From NCBI RefSeq assembly GCF_003340495.1, contig NZ_QASA01000001.1:5394001-5458000 (forward strand): DNA of 64,000 nucleotides, written 5' to 3'. Origin of the DNA: Adhaeribacter pallidiroseus. GTDB taxonomy: Bacteria > Bacteroidota > Bacteroidia > Cytophagales > Hymenobacteraceae. A model generated the notes under the pieces. It worked only from the letters and a program-made list of their open reading frames with translations, was not told the origin of the DNA and did not search any database. The first letter of the stretch is position 1, and each line of letters begins with the position of its first letter. The position numbers and the translations under genes are program-made. Below, piece by piece: positions 43,349 through 52,669 of the stretch.

Positions 43349-45262
43349 CTACTGCGCAATGCGGGTTACTTTAAACTCGGTACGGCGGTTGCGCTGGTGT
43401 TCTTCTTCGGTTTTGGCGTTCTTTACAATTAAACGAGTTTCGCCGTAACCTTTGGCGGTAATCCGGTTTGAGGCAATACCTTTGGAAATAATATAATCTA
43501 CCGCCGATTGCGCCCGGCGTTGCGACAGATCCAGGTTATAAGCATCTTTTCCGCGTACGTCGGTGTGGGAACTCAACTCAATGGTGATTTTCGGGTTGTC
43601 GTTTAAAGTCTGCACAATTTTATCTAACTCGATGGCGGCATCCGGCCGGATATCGGCTTTATCCAAGTCGTAGTAAATATTTTCGACCACAATCGGCTTA
43701 TCTTTCACGATTTTACTTAAAACTAAATCGGCTGTTAAGCGAATATCGGTTTCGGGTTTGGTAAGCTGGGCTTGCGGCGGGGTTTTACCAATGGTAGTAA
43801 TGGCGCGGCGAGCAGCAAAATAGCCCGGGTTTTCCGCCAGTACCGAGTAAGCCGTAGCGGTGTCTAGTTTAAAGCTTAGTTTCCCATCGGGAGAAGTAAA
43901 AGCCTGATCCACGGCGGTACCTTTGGCATCTTGCAACTCTACCCGGATGCGGCTCATGGGTTTATAGTTAGTTGTGTTGGGCAATAACTCCCGAACGGTA
44001 ACATCTACGTAAAAATTAACCAGCTTGGGCTTCGCTTTCTTAAAAAAGTAAATATCATCACTGCCTTTACCCCCTTCTCTATTAGACGAGAAATAACCCG
44101 ATTCGTTGTTGAGCATGTAGGGAGCAAAATCATCAGCGTTGGAATTTACGGGTACGCCCAGGTTTACGGGTTTGCCATTATCTATCCGGAAGATATCTAA
44201 ATTGCCTAAGCCCGGATGCCCATCGGAAGAAATATATAAAGTGTTATCTTCGGTAACAAACGGGAAATTTTCGTTGCCCGGCGTATTAATTTCAGGACCT
44301 AAGTTTTCGGGAGTAGAGAACCGACCTTGCGCATCTAGGGTAGAACGGTAAATATCATTACCGCCCTGTCCGCCTTTGCGGTCGGAGGCAAAATACAAGG
44401 TTTTACCATCCGGCGATAATACCGGCGATGAATCCCAGGCATCTTTGCTGTTTACACTCAATAGGCGGGGCTCTGACCAAGTGCCTTTAAAGCGCGAAAC
44501 GTATAAATCTACGTTTAAGGTGCCTTTGCGCTTGCCGGTGTTACTGCGGGCAAAAATCATGGTGGTGCCGTCTTTGCTAAACGTTACGGCGGCTTCGTGG
44601 GCTTCGGGAGTGTTAATCGGATCACTTATTTTGCGTACCGTTCCGCCGGTAAGCTGCACCGAATCTGCGAAGCGAACCGCGAAAAGGTCGTTAAATCCTT
44701 CGCCGTTGCCGGCGTATTTTTTACCATCGCGGGTAGAGGCAAAATATAATTCGCCGTTAAGCATGGTGGGCGCAAACTCGGCCGCCGCCGTATTTAACTC
44801 ATCCAGCGGTTTAATTTCGTTGTAAGTTTTGGTGTTGATAATGCCCGGAATCGCGCCCATATTACCGGCTTCGCGTTGGGCCCGCGCTACTAACAGTTTA
44901 TTGCTACCCGCTTCGGCATAACGCGAAAATTGCGCACCGGCTTCGTTGTATTTGGCATTGGCTTTTAAAGCTAAGCCATAGTAAAAAATAGCTTCTTCTT
45001 TTTTGAAACCGGTATTAAGGGCGGCCTGGTAAAAAGGTTCGGCTTGCGCAATCCGGTTCGATAAACGGTAGGATTCGGCTAATTTAAAATTGACAGGACC
45101 GGGTTCTTTGGTGTTCTTCAGGGCTTGCTCATATAAGCGGATGGCATCTTCGTATTCGCCCTGGACAAATTTTTTATCGGCTTTCCCTACACTGCTTAAG
45201 GTTTTGCAAGAAGTAAAACCCGCCAGAACGGCGAGCAAGGCAATCAGGTAAAATCTATTCAT
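43349..45262 (-). CDS. OmpA-family lipoprotein with TPR and PD40 repeats
   Basis: About 637 aa. The ATG at 45262 (MNRFYLIALLAVLAGFTSCK) gives a lipobox FTSC; the frame is open 6 codons more. TPR-like helices (about 25-125; YEDAIRLYEQALKNTKEPG) precede PD40/WD40-like beta-propeller repeats (about 160-390; FAPTMLNGELYFASTRDGK, SSPVLSPDGKTLYFASDRKG). A carboxypeptidase-D-like middle leads to a C-terminal OmpA peptidoglycan-binding domain (about 525-637; SSHTDVRGKDAYNLDLSQRR, TAKGYGETR). It links outer membrane to cell wall. This family is often linked to gliding or type IX secretion in Bacteroidota, but no such gene is adjacent. Confidence 0.9.
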   Translation of the reverse strand: MNRFYLIALLAVLAGFTSCKTLSSVGKADKKFVQGEYEDAIRLYEQALKNTKEPGPVNFKLAESYRLSNRIAQAEPFYQAALNTGFKKEEAIFYYGLALKANAKYNEAGAQFSRYAEAGSNKLLVARAQREAGNMGAIPGIINTKTYNEIKPLDELNTAAAEFAPTMLNGELYFASTRDGKKYAGNGEGFNDLFAVRFADSVQLTGGTVRKISDPINTPEAHEAAVTFSKDGTTMIFARSNTGKRKGTLNVDLYVSRFKGTWSEPRLLSVNSKDAWDSSPVLSPDGKTLYFASDRKGGQGGNDIYRSTLDAQGRFSTPENLGPEINTPGNENFPFVTEDNTLYISSDGHPGLGNLDIFRIDNGKPVNLGVPVNSNADDFAPYMLNNESGYFSSNREGGKGSDDIYFFKKAKPKLVNFYVDVTVRELLPNTTNYKPMSRIRVELQDAKGTAVDQAFTSPDGKLSFKLDTATAYSVLAENPGYFAARRAITTIGKTPPQAQLTKPETDIRLTADLVLSKIVKDKPIVVENIYYDLDKADIRPDAAIELDKIVQTLNDNPKITIELSSHTDVRGKDAYNLDLSQRRAQSAVDYIISKGIASNRITAKGYGETRLIVKNAKTEEEHQRNRRTEFKVTRIAQ

Positions 45263-45442
45263 GTTGCGGTAGCGTGGCAAGTAGCTGGTAATTTTTAAAA
45301 AATTGTACGTTTTATTACTAACCTGGTATACTGGATTCTAACAAATGGTACGGCTAACTAGCATTAAATAAAATGGGTTATTCCCGTAAATGCTAAAGAA
45401 ACCACTATTATTTACAAGTAAGGTAATATATAAACGTAAAAC

Positions 45443-45928
45443 TTAAACAAAATATTTGGCTAGCCAGGTTTCTTTTGCCGGTTTTGGCCAGACGGCCTGT
45501 AATTGACCGCTGGTGTGGAGCAAGGTGTCGAAATAAAGCGAATCGGCTTGAATAAGCCCTTCCTTAATTTTATTTTTTATCTCGGGTAAGGGTACGGTCT
45601 GGATCGTGTCGTTGTGCAGGAAAGCCAGCTGGGTACGGTCGAAGAAAGATACGTTAAATATGGATTCTAACTGCTTTACAAAATGCACCGACGCATCGAT
45701 GGAGCAGCCACTCGGCGAATTTATAGCCTCGTTATTAGCTATCACTAGGAAACGATTATACAACAACTCCGCGGAGGCCTGCAGCTTGTCGCCGTGACTG
45801 GTCCATTGCGTTATAAAATCTACTAACAGCGGTTTTACTTGCTCTACTTCCACGTCGGTTAAAGGCCGGCTGGCCTGGTAAATCCACAGACGGGAGCGGG
45901 GTGGTAATTGTTCGAAAGGAATGTACAT
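45443..45928 (-). CDS. Conserved Bacteroidota protein of unknown function
   Basis: 161 aa, soluble. MYIPFEQLPPRSRLWIYQAS and PSGCSIDASVHFVKQLESIF recall a family often labelled 'ABC transporter ATPase' in databases, though I see no Walker A, Walker B or signature motif, so that name would be wrong. The CSIDASVHFV segment with its Cys is the best-conserved-looking part. Function unknown. Confidence 0.7.
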   Translation of the reverse strand: MYIPFEQLPPRSRLWIYQASRPLTDVEVEQVKPLLVDFITQWTSHGDKLQASAELLYNRFLVIANNEAINSPSGCSIDASVHFVKQLESIFNVSFFDRTQLAFLHNDTIQTVPLPEIKNKIKEGLIQADSLYFDTLLHTSGQLQAVWPKPAKETWLAKYFV

Positions 45929-46204
45929 GTTATTTGGTCGTTAATCCATGTTCCGCCATTTTTGATTTATGAATGGGCGCTTCCGGAGGTTTGTTATTTA
46001 TTATAACCGAAACAGGTAAAAAAGTTTACTACCTAAAACCTTAAAACAGCAAAAAGTTAAAAAAAATTGTTTTTAACTTTAAAGAAAAATTGCCAAACAA
46101 GAAATGCGCGATGTCCATTTAAAGCGGCAGGCTAGATTATTATTTAATATTACCACAAGGCAAAGGTGCGTTTGTAGCTCGTTAGCTATCGACTATGAAC
46201 CATG

Positions 46205-47011
46205 TTAAGCATTCAGATTTTCGGCGGAGGCAATGAGTTCGGCAATGTCAAATACTTTTACCTGTTCTTCCTGGTTTTTGTTTTTTACGCCGTCGCTAAG
46301 CATGGTCATGCAAAACGGACAGCCCACCGCAATTACCGAAGCCCCGGTGGCTAAGGCTTCTTCGGTTCGTTCAATGTTAATGTCTTTTTTGCCGGGTTCG
46401 GGTTCTTTCCACATTTGGGCACCGCCCGCGCCGCAGCACAATCCATTTGCCCGACTTCGTTTCATTTCTACCAGATCCGCATCCAAAGCCGCTAGTACTT
46501 CGCGGGGCGCTTCGTAAATGCCGTTGGCCCGACCCAAGTAACACGAATCGTGGAAAGTAATGCGTTTGCCTTTAAAAGCTTCGCCACCGGCTACGCGCAC
46601 TTTGCCATCGTTAATCAACTGCTGCAAAAACGTGGAATGATGAATAACCTCGTAATTGCCGCCCAAACCCGGATATTCGTTTTTGAGGGTGTTAAAGCAA
46701 TGCGGACATGCGGTTACTATTTTTTTTATATTATACCCGTTCAGCACTTCAATATTGGTCATGGCTTGCATTTGAAACAGGAATTCGTTACCGGCCCGTT
46801 TCGCCGGGTCGCCGGTGCAGCTTTCTTCTAAACCTAATACCGCGTATTTTACACCTACATGCTCCAGTATCCGCACAAAAGCCCGTGTTACATTTTTATA
46901 CCGGTCGTCGAAAGCGCCGGCGCAACCCACCCAAAATAATATTTCCGGTTCTTCCCCTCGAGCCATCAGGTCGGCCATAACCGGTACCGTTATTTGTTTC
47001 TTATCACTCAT
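46205..47011 (-). CDS. CCG-domain (Fe-S) oxidoreductase subunit, HdrB/GlpC-like
   Basis: 268 aa with two cysteine-rich CCG domains. Domain 1: WVGCAGAFD, ESCTGDPAKRAGN, TACPHCFNTLKNEYP. Domain 2: HDSCYLGRANGIYEAPRE, NGLCCGAGGAQMW, GCPFCMTMLSDG. Such domains bind non-cubane or 4Fe-4S clusters in heterodisulfide-reductase-like and glycolate/lactate-oxidising complexes. It is paired with the membrane Fe-S protein upstream (195 bp gap), which supplies the complementary domains that are fused in other proteins. Electron donor not determined. Confidence 0.88.
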   Translation of the reverse strand: MSDKKQITVPVMADLMARGEEPEILFWVGCAGAFDDRYKNVTRAFVRILEHVGVKYAVLGLEESCTGDPAKRAGNEFLFQMQAMTNIEVLNGYNIKKIVTACPHCFNTLKNEYPGLGGNYEVIHHSTFLQQLINDGKVRVAGGEAFKGKRITFHDSCYLGRANGIYEAPREVLAALDADLVEMKRSRANGLCCGAGGAQMWKEPEPGKKDINIERTEEALATGASVIAVGCPFCMTMLSDGVKNKNQEEQVKVFDIAELIASAENLNA

Positions 47012-47018
47012 GCTTTTT

Positions 47019-47043
47019 AGATGCTAGACATTAGATGTTAGAC
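47019..47043. repeat. Short tandem repeat, two units
   Basis: AGATGCTAGAC and AGATGTTAGAC are separated by three bases, just upstream of the CCG-domain gene. Two copies only; possibly chance. Confidence 0.35.
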
Positions 47044-47206
47044 TTTTTAAAAATTACTATATCTTCTGCCTTGATTTATTACTTATTTCATTGAAGTTCG
47101 CCGAGTTCATTCCATCAATTTTTTTAAATTTTATTGCCTATTTGAATTCAGAATAAATTTAAAAAATTGCCCAACTTTTCAACCTTTTAACTTTCCAATC
47201 TGCAAC

Positions 47207-48562
47207 CTACTTCGTATTCACGAATAAGTTATCGGCCCAGTTCAGGCGATCGGAGGGGGAAAAAGCCCAGGGAGCGCCGTTGTTTTCGAGGTTGGTGAAC
47301 ATGGCATTTAAAGCCGCTGGAGCTGCCGATTCTTCGAGTACCAGGTAGCGCCGCATTTCCATAATGGAGGACAACTGATCGATGTTGACGGGGCAGGATT
47401 CTACGCAAGCATTGCAGGTGGTGCAGGCCCAAAGTTCTTCGGGGGTTACATAACCACGTAATAAAGTTTTTTCTTCGGTTACTTTTACGCGTGGTTCGCC
47501 TTGTTCTTTATAATAATTCGGTTTAAAAATAGCCGGATGTTCGCCTTTTTCTTCCATGCGGTCGCGGGTATCCATCACAATTTTACGCGGCGACAGCAGC
47601 TTGCCGGTTATGTTGGCGGGGCACACATCCGTACACCTTCCACATTCGGTACAGGTATAGGCATCCATGAGTTGCTTCCAATTAAGATCTTCTACGTCTT
47701 TCGCACCGAATTTTTGCGGTTCAACTCCTTCGGGCAACGGCGGCACCTGGTAGCTGGGGTCCAGCATGGCTTTAATTTCGTGCGTAATGCTTTCGTTGAT
47801 GGTAAACTTCCCTTTAGGTTCTAGATTGGAGTAATACACGTTTGGGAAGGCCATAATAATATGGAAGTGCTTGGAGCTGGGCAGATAATTTAAAAAAGCA
47901 AAAATTCCCAAAATATGAAACCACCAACCAACGCTCCGGACAGCTTCTAAGCCAGCCAAGTGCGTGGTATGTATACTTTTTGCCAGCAAATTACTAATCG
48001 GGAAGCTGCCCGCTAATTCTTCGCCCGAAATAGCGGCTAATTTTAAATCGGCGGTGTTAAAAGCAAACAAGGCCAGCATTAACACGATTTCGGTAATTAA
48101 AATAACATTTGCGTCTAGTTGATTCCAAGCCCGCATTTCCGGCCCACGGGTCAGGCGAGGAACCTTGGTTACGTTTCGGCGAATCAAAAACAACACGCAG
48201 GCAATAATTACCAGAAAAGCTAATACTTCATTAACCGCCATTAAGGCGCTGTACACGGGGCCGAGAAAGCTTAAAGCGCGGTGCGTGCCAAAAATACCAT
48301 CCATTACAATTTCCAGCACTTCAATATTTATAACTACAAACCCTATGTAAACAATACCGTGCAGAATAGCCGGCCAGGGCCGTTTGAACATTTTCTGCTG
48401 CCCAAAAGCTACCAGTATTAATTTGTTCAGGCGTTTCGCTGTACTTCCTTTTATTTCTTTATCCCGGCCTAGATTGATATTCCGGCGAATTTTTCGAATT
48501 TGCCAAATGAATAATCCGACCGCTAAAACTGTAATTATGAGAAATAAGATGTTGCTTATCAT
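47207..48562 (-). CDS. Membrane-bound 4Fe-4S oxidoreductase subunit (HdrD/E-like)
   Basis: About 451 aa. The N-terminal half has five to six membrane segments like respiratory NarI/HdrE-type haem or quinone subunits (for example LHGIVYIGFVVINIEVLEIV, VLAFLVIIACVLFLI, HILGIFAFLNYLPSSKH). The C-terminal half has two 4Fe-4S motifs, CTECGRCTDVCP and CTTCNACVESCP. The ATG at 48562 is chosen over an in-frame TTG two codons earlier. With the CCG protein it forms a quinone-linked electron-transfer complex whose partner flavoprotein is not visible. Confidence 0.87.
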   Translation of the reverse strand: MISNILFLIITVLAVGLFIWQIRKIRRNINLGRDKEIKGSTAKRLNKLILVAFGQQKMFKRPWPAILHGIVYIGFVVINIEVLEIVMDGIFGTHRALSFLGPVYSALMAVNEVLAFLVIIACVLFLIRRNVTKVPRLTRGPEMRAWNQLDANVILITEIVLMLALFAFNTADLKLAAISGEELAGSFPISNLLAKSIHTTHLAGLEAVRSVGWWFHILGIFAFLNYLPSSKHFHIIMAFPNVYYSNLEPKGKFTINESITHEIKAMLDPSYQVPPLPEGVEPQKFGAKDVEDLNWKQLMDAYTCTECGRCTDVCPANITGKLLSPRKIVMDTRDRMEEKGEHPAIFKPNYYKEQGEPRVKVTEEKTLLRGYVTPEELWACTTCNACVESCPVNIDQLSSIMEMRRYLVLEESAAPAALNAMFTNLENNGAPWAFSPSDRLNWADNLFVNTK

Positions 48563-48649
48563 CGGCAATAAAATTTGTTATGCATAACGAGTACGTAAGA
48601 TACCAAACAATTATTACATAATCCAGGCAAAATTATTTCCTAAATGTAT

Positions 48650-48679
48650 TTGCAACATAAGTGTAAAGTATTACTTTTG
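48650..48679 (+). promoter_or_regulatory. Promoter of tRNA-Phe
   Basis: TTG (48650-48652), exactly 19 bp, then TACTTTTG (48672-48679) fits the Bacteroidota primary-sigma consensus (TTG, N19, TAnnTTTG) perfectly. The tRNA starts 25 bp after the -7 element. Confidence 0.85.
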
Positions 48680-48703
48680 CATCACTTTTTAACAAAAGGA
48701 GCT

Positions 48704-48779
48704 GGTGATGTAGCTCAGTCGGTAGAGCAAAGGACTGAAAATCCTTGTGTCGTTGGTTCGATTCCAATCATCACCACCA
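48704..48779 (+). tRNA. tRNA-Phe (anticodon GAA)
   Basis: 76 nt including encoded CCA. Acceptor GGTGATG pairs with CATCACC, D arm AGCTCAGTCGGTAGAGC, anticodon stem AAGGA/TCCTT around loop CTGAAAA (anticodon GAA), T arm with GGTTCGATTCC. Discriminator A. It sits between divergent neighbours with its own promoter and terminator. Confidence 0.97.
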
Positions 48780-48783
48780 GCTT

Positions 48784-48824
48784 AAAAACCCGTAATATGC
48801 CTGAAAGCTTATTACGGGTTTTTT
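48784..48824 (+). terminator. Terminator of tRNA-Phe
   Basis: AAACCCGTAATA (48786-48797) pairs with TATTACGGGTTT (48810-48821) and runs into T residues, starting within 10 bp of the tRNA end. Confidence 0.88.
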
Positions 48825-48971
48825 ATTTTAGAAATACCGCTATGTTTATTTAAATCTAATCAACGAGCCTCCTTTTTACCATACAGCAGGCTAGCTTCTA
48901 TGGAATGGTATACTTGCGTTTGCTCCATGAGGCGTTTATCAAAAAAAATATAAAATAATTAGGCTAAGCGC

Positions 48972-49826
48972 TTATTTTACTTTACCAGCAGCATTCTCCA
49001 GAACTACATTAGAAAGCACGGCAGTATCTACTTTGTCGGGTATGTGGGAGCAAAAGCCAATACCCACATAAAATGGTCCGTCAATGTTTAACTCAATAGG
49101 TTCGCCTAGTTGGTGCATGGGCTCGCCCGCCATACTGACATAAATAGCAAAGGCGTTACCCCGCTTTTCAATACCAATGCGTTTGGCCGGTCCAATTTCT
49201 TTTTCATTATGTGTTTGAGATGCCGGTAAGCCACCTCGTTTGTCTACCTTCATTTCCTTTAGACTTTGGTTCTTCTCTGGTCGCCAGGCTAGGTGCAGCA
49301 AACCGCCGCCGTGTAGGGCCACCATGGCTTCTTTGGCATCATCCTCCAGGCTCTGGCGAATAATAACCACGGCTTTGCGGTCGAAATAACCTTCTTTATC
49401 CGGAAAATCAATGTCAGCCGCCAGGGATATATCACCCGACATTTTTTTCCAGAGAAAACGAAACTCATCCCGGGTATACCAGATATTATAACCAGCCGAG
49501 CTAATAGTATATTGCTTGGTAGCCGGGTTGTAACTGGAGGAGCCCGGCACCACCGCTGCTCCTACATCGCTCTGCCCTTCAAATAACCCTAGCCGCTTGT
49601 TTTCGGTACGGACGGGCCTGTGAAAATCTAATGGCGGTGGCACTTGTTTATGCGTGGCAGAGCCGGGCAGCGCCCACTCGGGTACTTCTACTTTGGTGGT
49701 GGCTGTTTGAGCAAAAGCCGGGTGCGATGCCGTACCCAGTACCACAGCCGGCACGATAATAATGCAAGCCTTTTTTATATTCTGGATGTACCGGTAGGTA
49801 TTTTTTAATTTTGAAATTTTTTTCAT
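48972..49826 (-). CDS. Exported beta-sandwich protein (DUF1349/concanavalin-like)
   Basis: 284 aa. A long n-region and hydrophobic segment (KKACIIIVPAVVLGTASHPAFAQ) is the export signal. The remainder is a beta-sandwich resembling the N-terminal domain of the next gene: SDVGAAVVPGSSSYNPATKQ, GYNIWYTRDEFRFLWKKMSG, RKAVVIIRQSLEDDAKEAMV and the C-terminal strand GPFYVGIGFCSH. Family resemblance is to DUF1349/laminin-G-type carbohydrate-associated domains. No catalytic residues are assignable; a ligand-binding or accessory role is likely. Confidence 0.75.
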   Translation of the reverse strand: MKKISKLKNTYRYIQNIKKACIIIVPAVVLGTASHPAFAQTATTKVEVPEWALPGSATHKQVPPPLDFHRPVRTENKRLGLFEGQSDVGAAVVPGSSSYNPATKQYTISSAGYNIWYTRDEFRFLWKKMSGDISLAADIDFPDKEGYFDRKAVVIIRQSLEDDAKEAMVALHGGGLLHLAWRPEKNQSLKEMKVDKRGGLPASQTHNEKEIGPAKRIGIEKRGNAFAIYVSMAGEPMHQLGEPIELNIDGPFYVGIGFCSHIPDKVDTAVLSNVVLENAAGKVK

Positions 49827-50053
49827 TGTAACTGGATTTATTTTGTGAGATAAAAAACTGTGTTGGAATACCGTTACAGAAATAACGAAACGGCAAATAC
49901 CTTTTTTTACTAATTACTTTATTATTTATCCTTGTTGTTTTACCTTAAGCAGTAGCCTGGAAAATTAAACGAATCCAACCAAACTTGTTAGTGCATTACC
50001 GAAGGTAAATTTTAAAAATCTAAAGAGAAATAAGGGTAAATACTAAAATAAAA

Positions 50054-51616
50054 CTACTTTTCGGCTATCTCCGAATTACTGACAAAGGAAATAGACTTGC
50101 TGTCCGGCGACCACGAGTTAACGTTAATAGTGCCCTGCCCGCCGTATAAGTAAGCAATTACTTTAGAGGTGCCGCCACTTGTGGGCATTAAGCGTAACGT
50201 TACCCGCTGGTAAGAAGGATGGGCATTCGGATCAATATCCGTCGGGAAAGAAATATAAGCAATCCATTTACCATCCGGCGAAATGTGCGGAAACCAGTTA
50301 TGGTTTTCATCAAACGTTATTTGCTCTTTACCGGAACCATCGGGTTTCATCCGCCAGACTTGCATGGTGCCGGTAGGGTTGGCATTGTAGTAAATATACT
50401 TGCCGTCCGGCGAATATTCCGGCCCATCCACGTGGCCCGAAGTGTTTTGAGTGAGCGGTACTTCTTTACCCGTGTTTATATCAGCCCGATACAAATTATA
50501 AATTTTGCTGCCATTACGCTGCCCCACTATGGTAACTTCCTTACTATTAGGCGCCCAACCGTGCCAGTAAGAAGGAGTTTGTTCGGTAACCAGTTTGGGC
50601 GTGCCGCCGGATAAGGGCAATACATATACGGCCGACCCGCCCCCGGTTGATCCTTCCCGGGAACTGCTAATGGCGAGCAGTTTTTTATTAAACGAAATAC
50701 CGTGGTCGTTGTTATTGCGGGATACCGTGCCGGTATTTAGTTTTTCCGGGGTGCCGCCGGTTACCGGAATGGTATGTAAAGAGCCGCCTTCGTTAAATAA
50801 GAGCTTTTTCCCATCGGGCATCCAATTGGGCGCTTCAAAACGGCCTGTAGATTCCCGGATAACTTTTCTTTTACCATCTAAAACAGTCATGGTTTCTAAA
50901 CGACAGCCCATTATTCCTTGGTTAGTCGCCAGGGTTTTCTGAATCTGCGGATTAGGATGATAATTGCTGGGCACGGGTTTATCTATACGTACATTCCAAA
51001 CCCGGGCTTCTTCCGTTACTTCTGGGTCGTGCGACGAGATGAACAAACCGGCCAATACGGCATCCGGCAGATCGGGCATGTCGTGGGAACCAACTTCCTG
51101 CAACGGCTCTCCCCAATTGGCCACCCGCATAATTACCTTTTTGCCGTTACGTTCTAATTGCACTACCTGGAATACGGTTTTTTTGGCGTAAAATATTTCA
51201 TCTTGCGGGTCGCGCATATAAGCTCCGCGCAGCGGCCGCCATTGCATAACCGTCAGGCCATCGCCGTGAACCACGGCATTAATGCTGGCTGCGGCCTCAT
51301 CCGCCGATTCCCGGATCATCCAACCAATTTTCCGGTGACCATTGCCTTTTGCGCCAACAAACTCAAAATTAGCCGTTAGTATAAAGTCGCCTTTAATTTT
51401 ATTATACAAGTAATGAAATTCGTCGCGGTTAAACCAGATATTATCGCCGCCACCTTTTATAGAATAAGTCTGGGTAGTGGCATCATAGCTGGAAGCGCCT
51501 GCTTTTTTGGGCTTTCCGATATCGCCATGATTTTGAAAAATTCCTACCGCTTCTGATTGGGCAAAAGCTACCTGGCAAAAGCAGCTAAGTAAAATAATAG
51601 CTAAAAATTTAGTCAT
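50054..51616 (-). CDS. TolB-like protein: beta-sandwich domain plus PD40 propeller, exported
   Basis: 520 aa, signal peptide (MTKFLAIILLSCFCQVAFAQ). Residues about 20-200 are a sandwich domain matching that of the gene downstream at 48972-49826 (YSIKGGGDNIWFNRDEFHYL, HRKIGWMIRESADEAAASI). Residues about 230-520 form a PD40/TolB-type beta-propeller with repeated PDGKxxxY motifs (YSPDGKYIYYNANPTG, HISPDGKWIAYISFP, WSPDSKSISFVS). Envelope-located, with no obvious catalytic site. It may bind a sugar or glycan processed by the neighbouring enzymes. Confidence 0.85.
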   Translation of the reverse strand: MTKFLAIILLSCFCQVAFAQSEAVGIFQNHGDIGKPKKAGASSYDATTQTYSIKGGGDNIWFNRDEFHYLYNKIKGDFILTANFEFVGAKGNGHRKIGWMIRESADEAAASINAVVHGDGLTVMQWRPLRGAYMRDPQDEIFYAKKTVFQVVQLERNGKKVIMRVANWGEPLQEVGSHDMPDLPDAVLAGLFISSHDPEVTEEARVWNVRIDKPVPSNYHPNPQIQKTLATNQGIMGCRLETMTVLDGKRKVIRESTGRFEAPNWMPDGKKLLFNEGGSLHTIPVTGGTPEKLNTGTVSRNNNDHGISFNKKLLAISSSREGSTGGGSAVYVLPLSGGTPKLVTEQTPSYWHGWAPNSKEVTIVGQRNGSKIYNLYRADINTGKEVPLTQNTSGHVDGPEYSPDGKYIYYNANPTGTMQVWRMKPDGSGKEQITFDENHNWFPHISPDGKWIAYISFPTDIDPNAHPSYQRVTLRLMPTSGGTSKVIAYLYGGQGTINVNSWSPDSKSISFVSNSEIAEK

Positions 51617-51661
51617 GTTCCGTTGAGTTTCTGTTAGTGAGTTACCACTTTAGTTTAAGGA

Positions 51662-52498
51662 TTAAAAAGTAAGTTTTTTTAAATAATCGATATTATGTTT
51701 TACGCTAGCCATGGGCTCCCCGGCGTATTCTTCCTGTTCCACGAAGAAATATTTCATCCCCGATTTCTTGGCATTTTCAAACATCTGGGTAATGTTAATG
51801 CGGCCGGTACCAAACTCGGTGCTTTCTTCTTTGTCTTTTTTCATGTCTTTTAAATGCCAGAGCGGAAAACGGTTCGGGTATTTCTGAAAGTAATGCAAAG
51901 GATCGTGGCCGGTTACAATCACCCAACCCAGGTCCAGTTCCATTTTCACCAGGTCTGGATCGGTTTCTTCCAGCAGCACATCGTATAAAGTTTTGCCGTT
52001 TTCTTTCGCAAACTCATATTCGTGGTTATGGTAACCAAAAATTAAGTTAGCCTTTTTACAAGCTTCGGCCGATTTGTTAAATGTTTCTGCCACTTGCTGG
52101 TAATTACTAACTGTTTGGCCGGTAGTGGGTAAAGAAGAACAAATTAGATACTGCTGGCCCGATTCGGCTGCTTCATCCACGGTTTTTTGCCAGTCTTTAT
52201 CGATGTGCACGTGGCCGCTGCGGATGTTCAGGCCCAGGTCTTTGGTTACTTGTTTTATTTCTTTGGCGCTTAAGCCGTAATAATGGCCTTTGGCGCTGCG
52301 GGCAGATTCCAGTTCTTTATAGCCCAGTTTGGCCAACTGGGCGAGAGTTTTTTTGGCATCCTTCAGCATTTCGTTACGCACCGTGTATAACTGAATACCC
52401 ACATTTTGTACTTTGGCCGCGGTAGCTACATAGGGCAAAGCAAAGGCTCCGATTGTTAAAGCACCGGTAGATTTTAAAAAATTTCTTCTGGAAAGCAT
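51662..52498 (-). CDS. Sugar phosphate isomerase/epimerase-type TIM barrel with Tat signal
   Basis: 278 aa. A twin-arginine signal (SRRNFLKSTGALTIGAF) precedes a xylose-isomerase-like TIM barrel: VGIQLYTVRNEM, LGYKELESA, FGYHNHEYEF (His and Glu), MELDLGWVIVTGHDP (metal Asp), WHLKDM (His) and FFVEQEEY (Glu). Tat export implies a folded, metal-loaded periplasmic enzyme. Members include 3-keto-sugar isomerases and beta-eliminases of the deglycosidation type. It lies 46 bp downstream-facing from the TolB-like gene and in line with the DUF1080 gene. Confidence 0.88.
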   Translation of the reverse strand: MLSRRNFLKSTGALTIGAFALPYVATAAKVQNVGIQLYTVRNEMLKDAKKTLAQLAKLGYKELESARSAKGHYYGLSAKEIKQVTKDLGLNIRSGHVHIDKDWQKTVDEAAESGQQYLICSSLPTTGQTVSNYQQVAETFNKSAEACKKANLIFGYHNHEYEFAKENGKTLYDVLLEETDPDLVKMELDLGWVIVTGHDPLHYFQKYPNRFPLWHLKDMKKDKEESTEFGTGRINITQMFENAKKSGMKYFFVEQEEYAGEPMASVKHNIDYLKKLTF

Positions 52499-52669
52499 TT
52501 TGTTAAAAGCGTTAATTTGATTATTGAATTTTTAAATTTTATACCGAAGCAACATCCGGAATTAACAAACTATTATTACAATAAATGGCAATAGCAGATT
52601 GAAATATAGCTAAACCGAAAGTAAATGGTTCCTTCTTCTAGCGTTTAGCAAGAACGGGTAGCATTCTTC

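Noticed and set aside
45443-45928. ABC transporter ATPase label
   Set aside because: No Walker A, Walker B or LSGGQ motif is present in the 161 residues.
48571-48700. Another tRNA or RNA gene just before tRNA-Phe
   Set aside because: Nothing folds as a tRNA; this stretch holds the promoter only.
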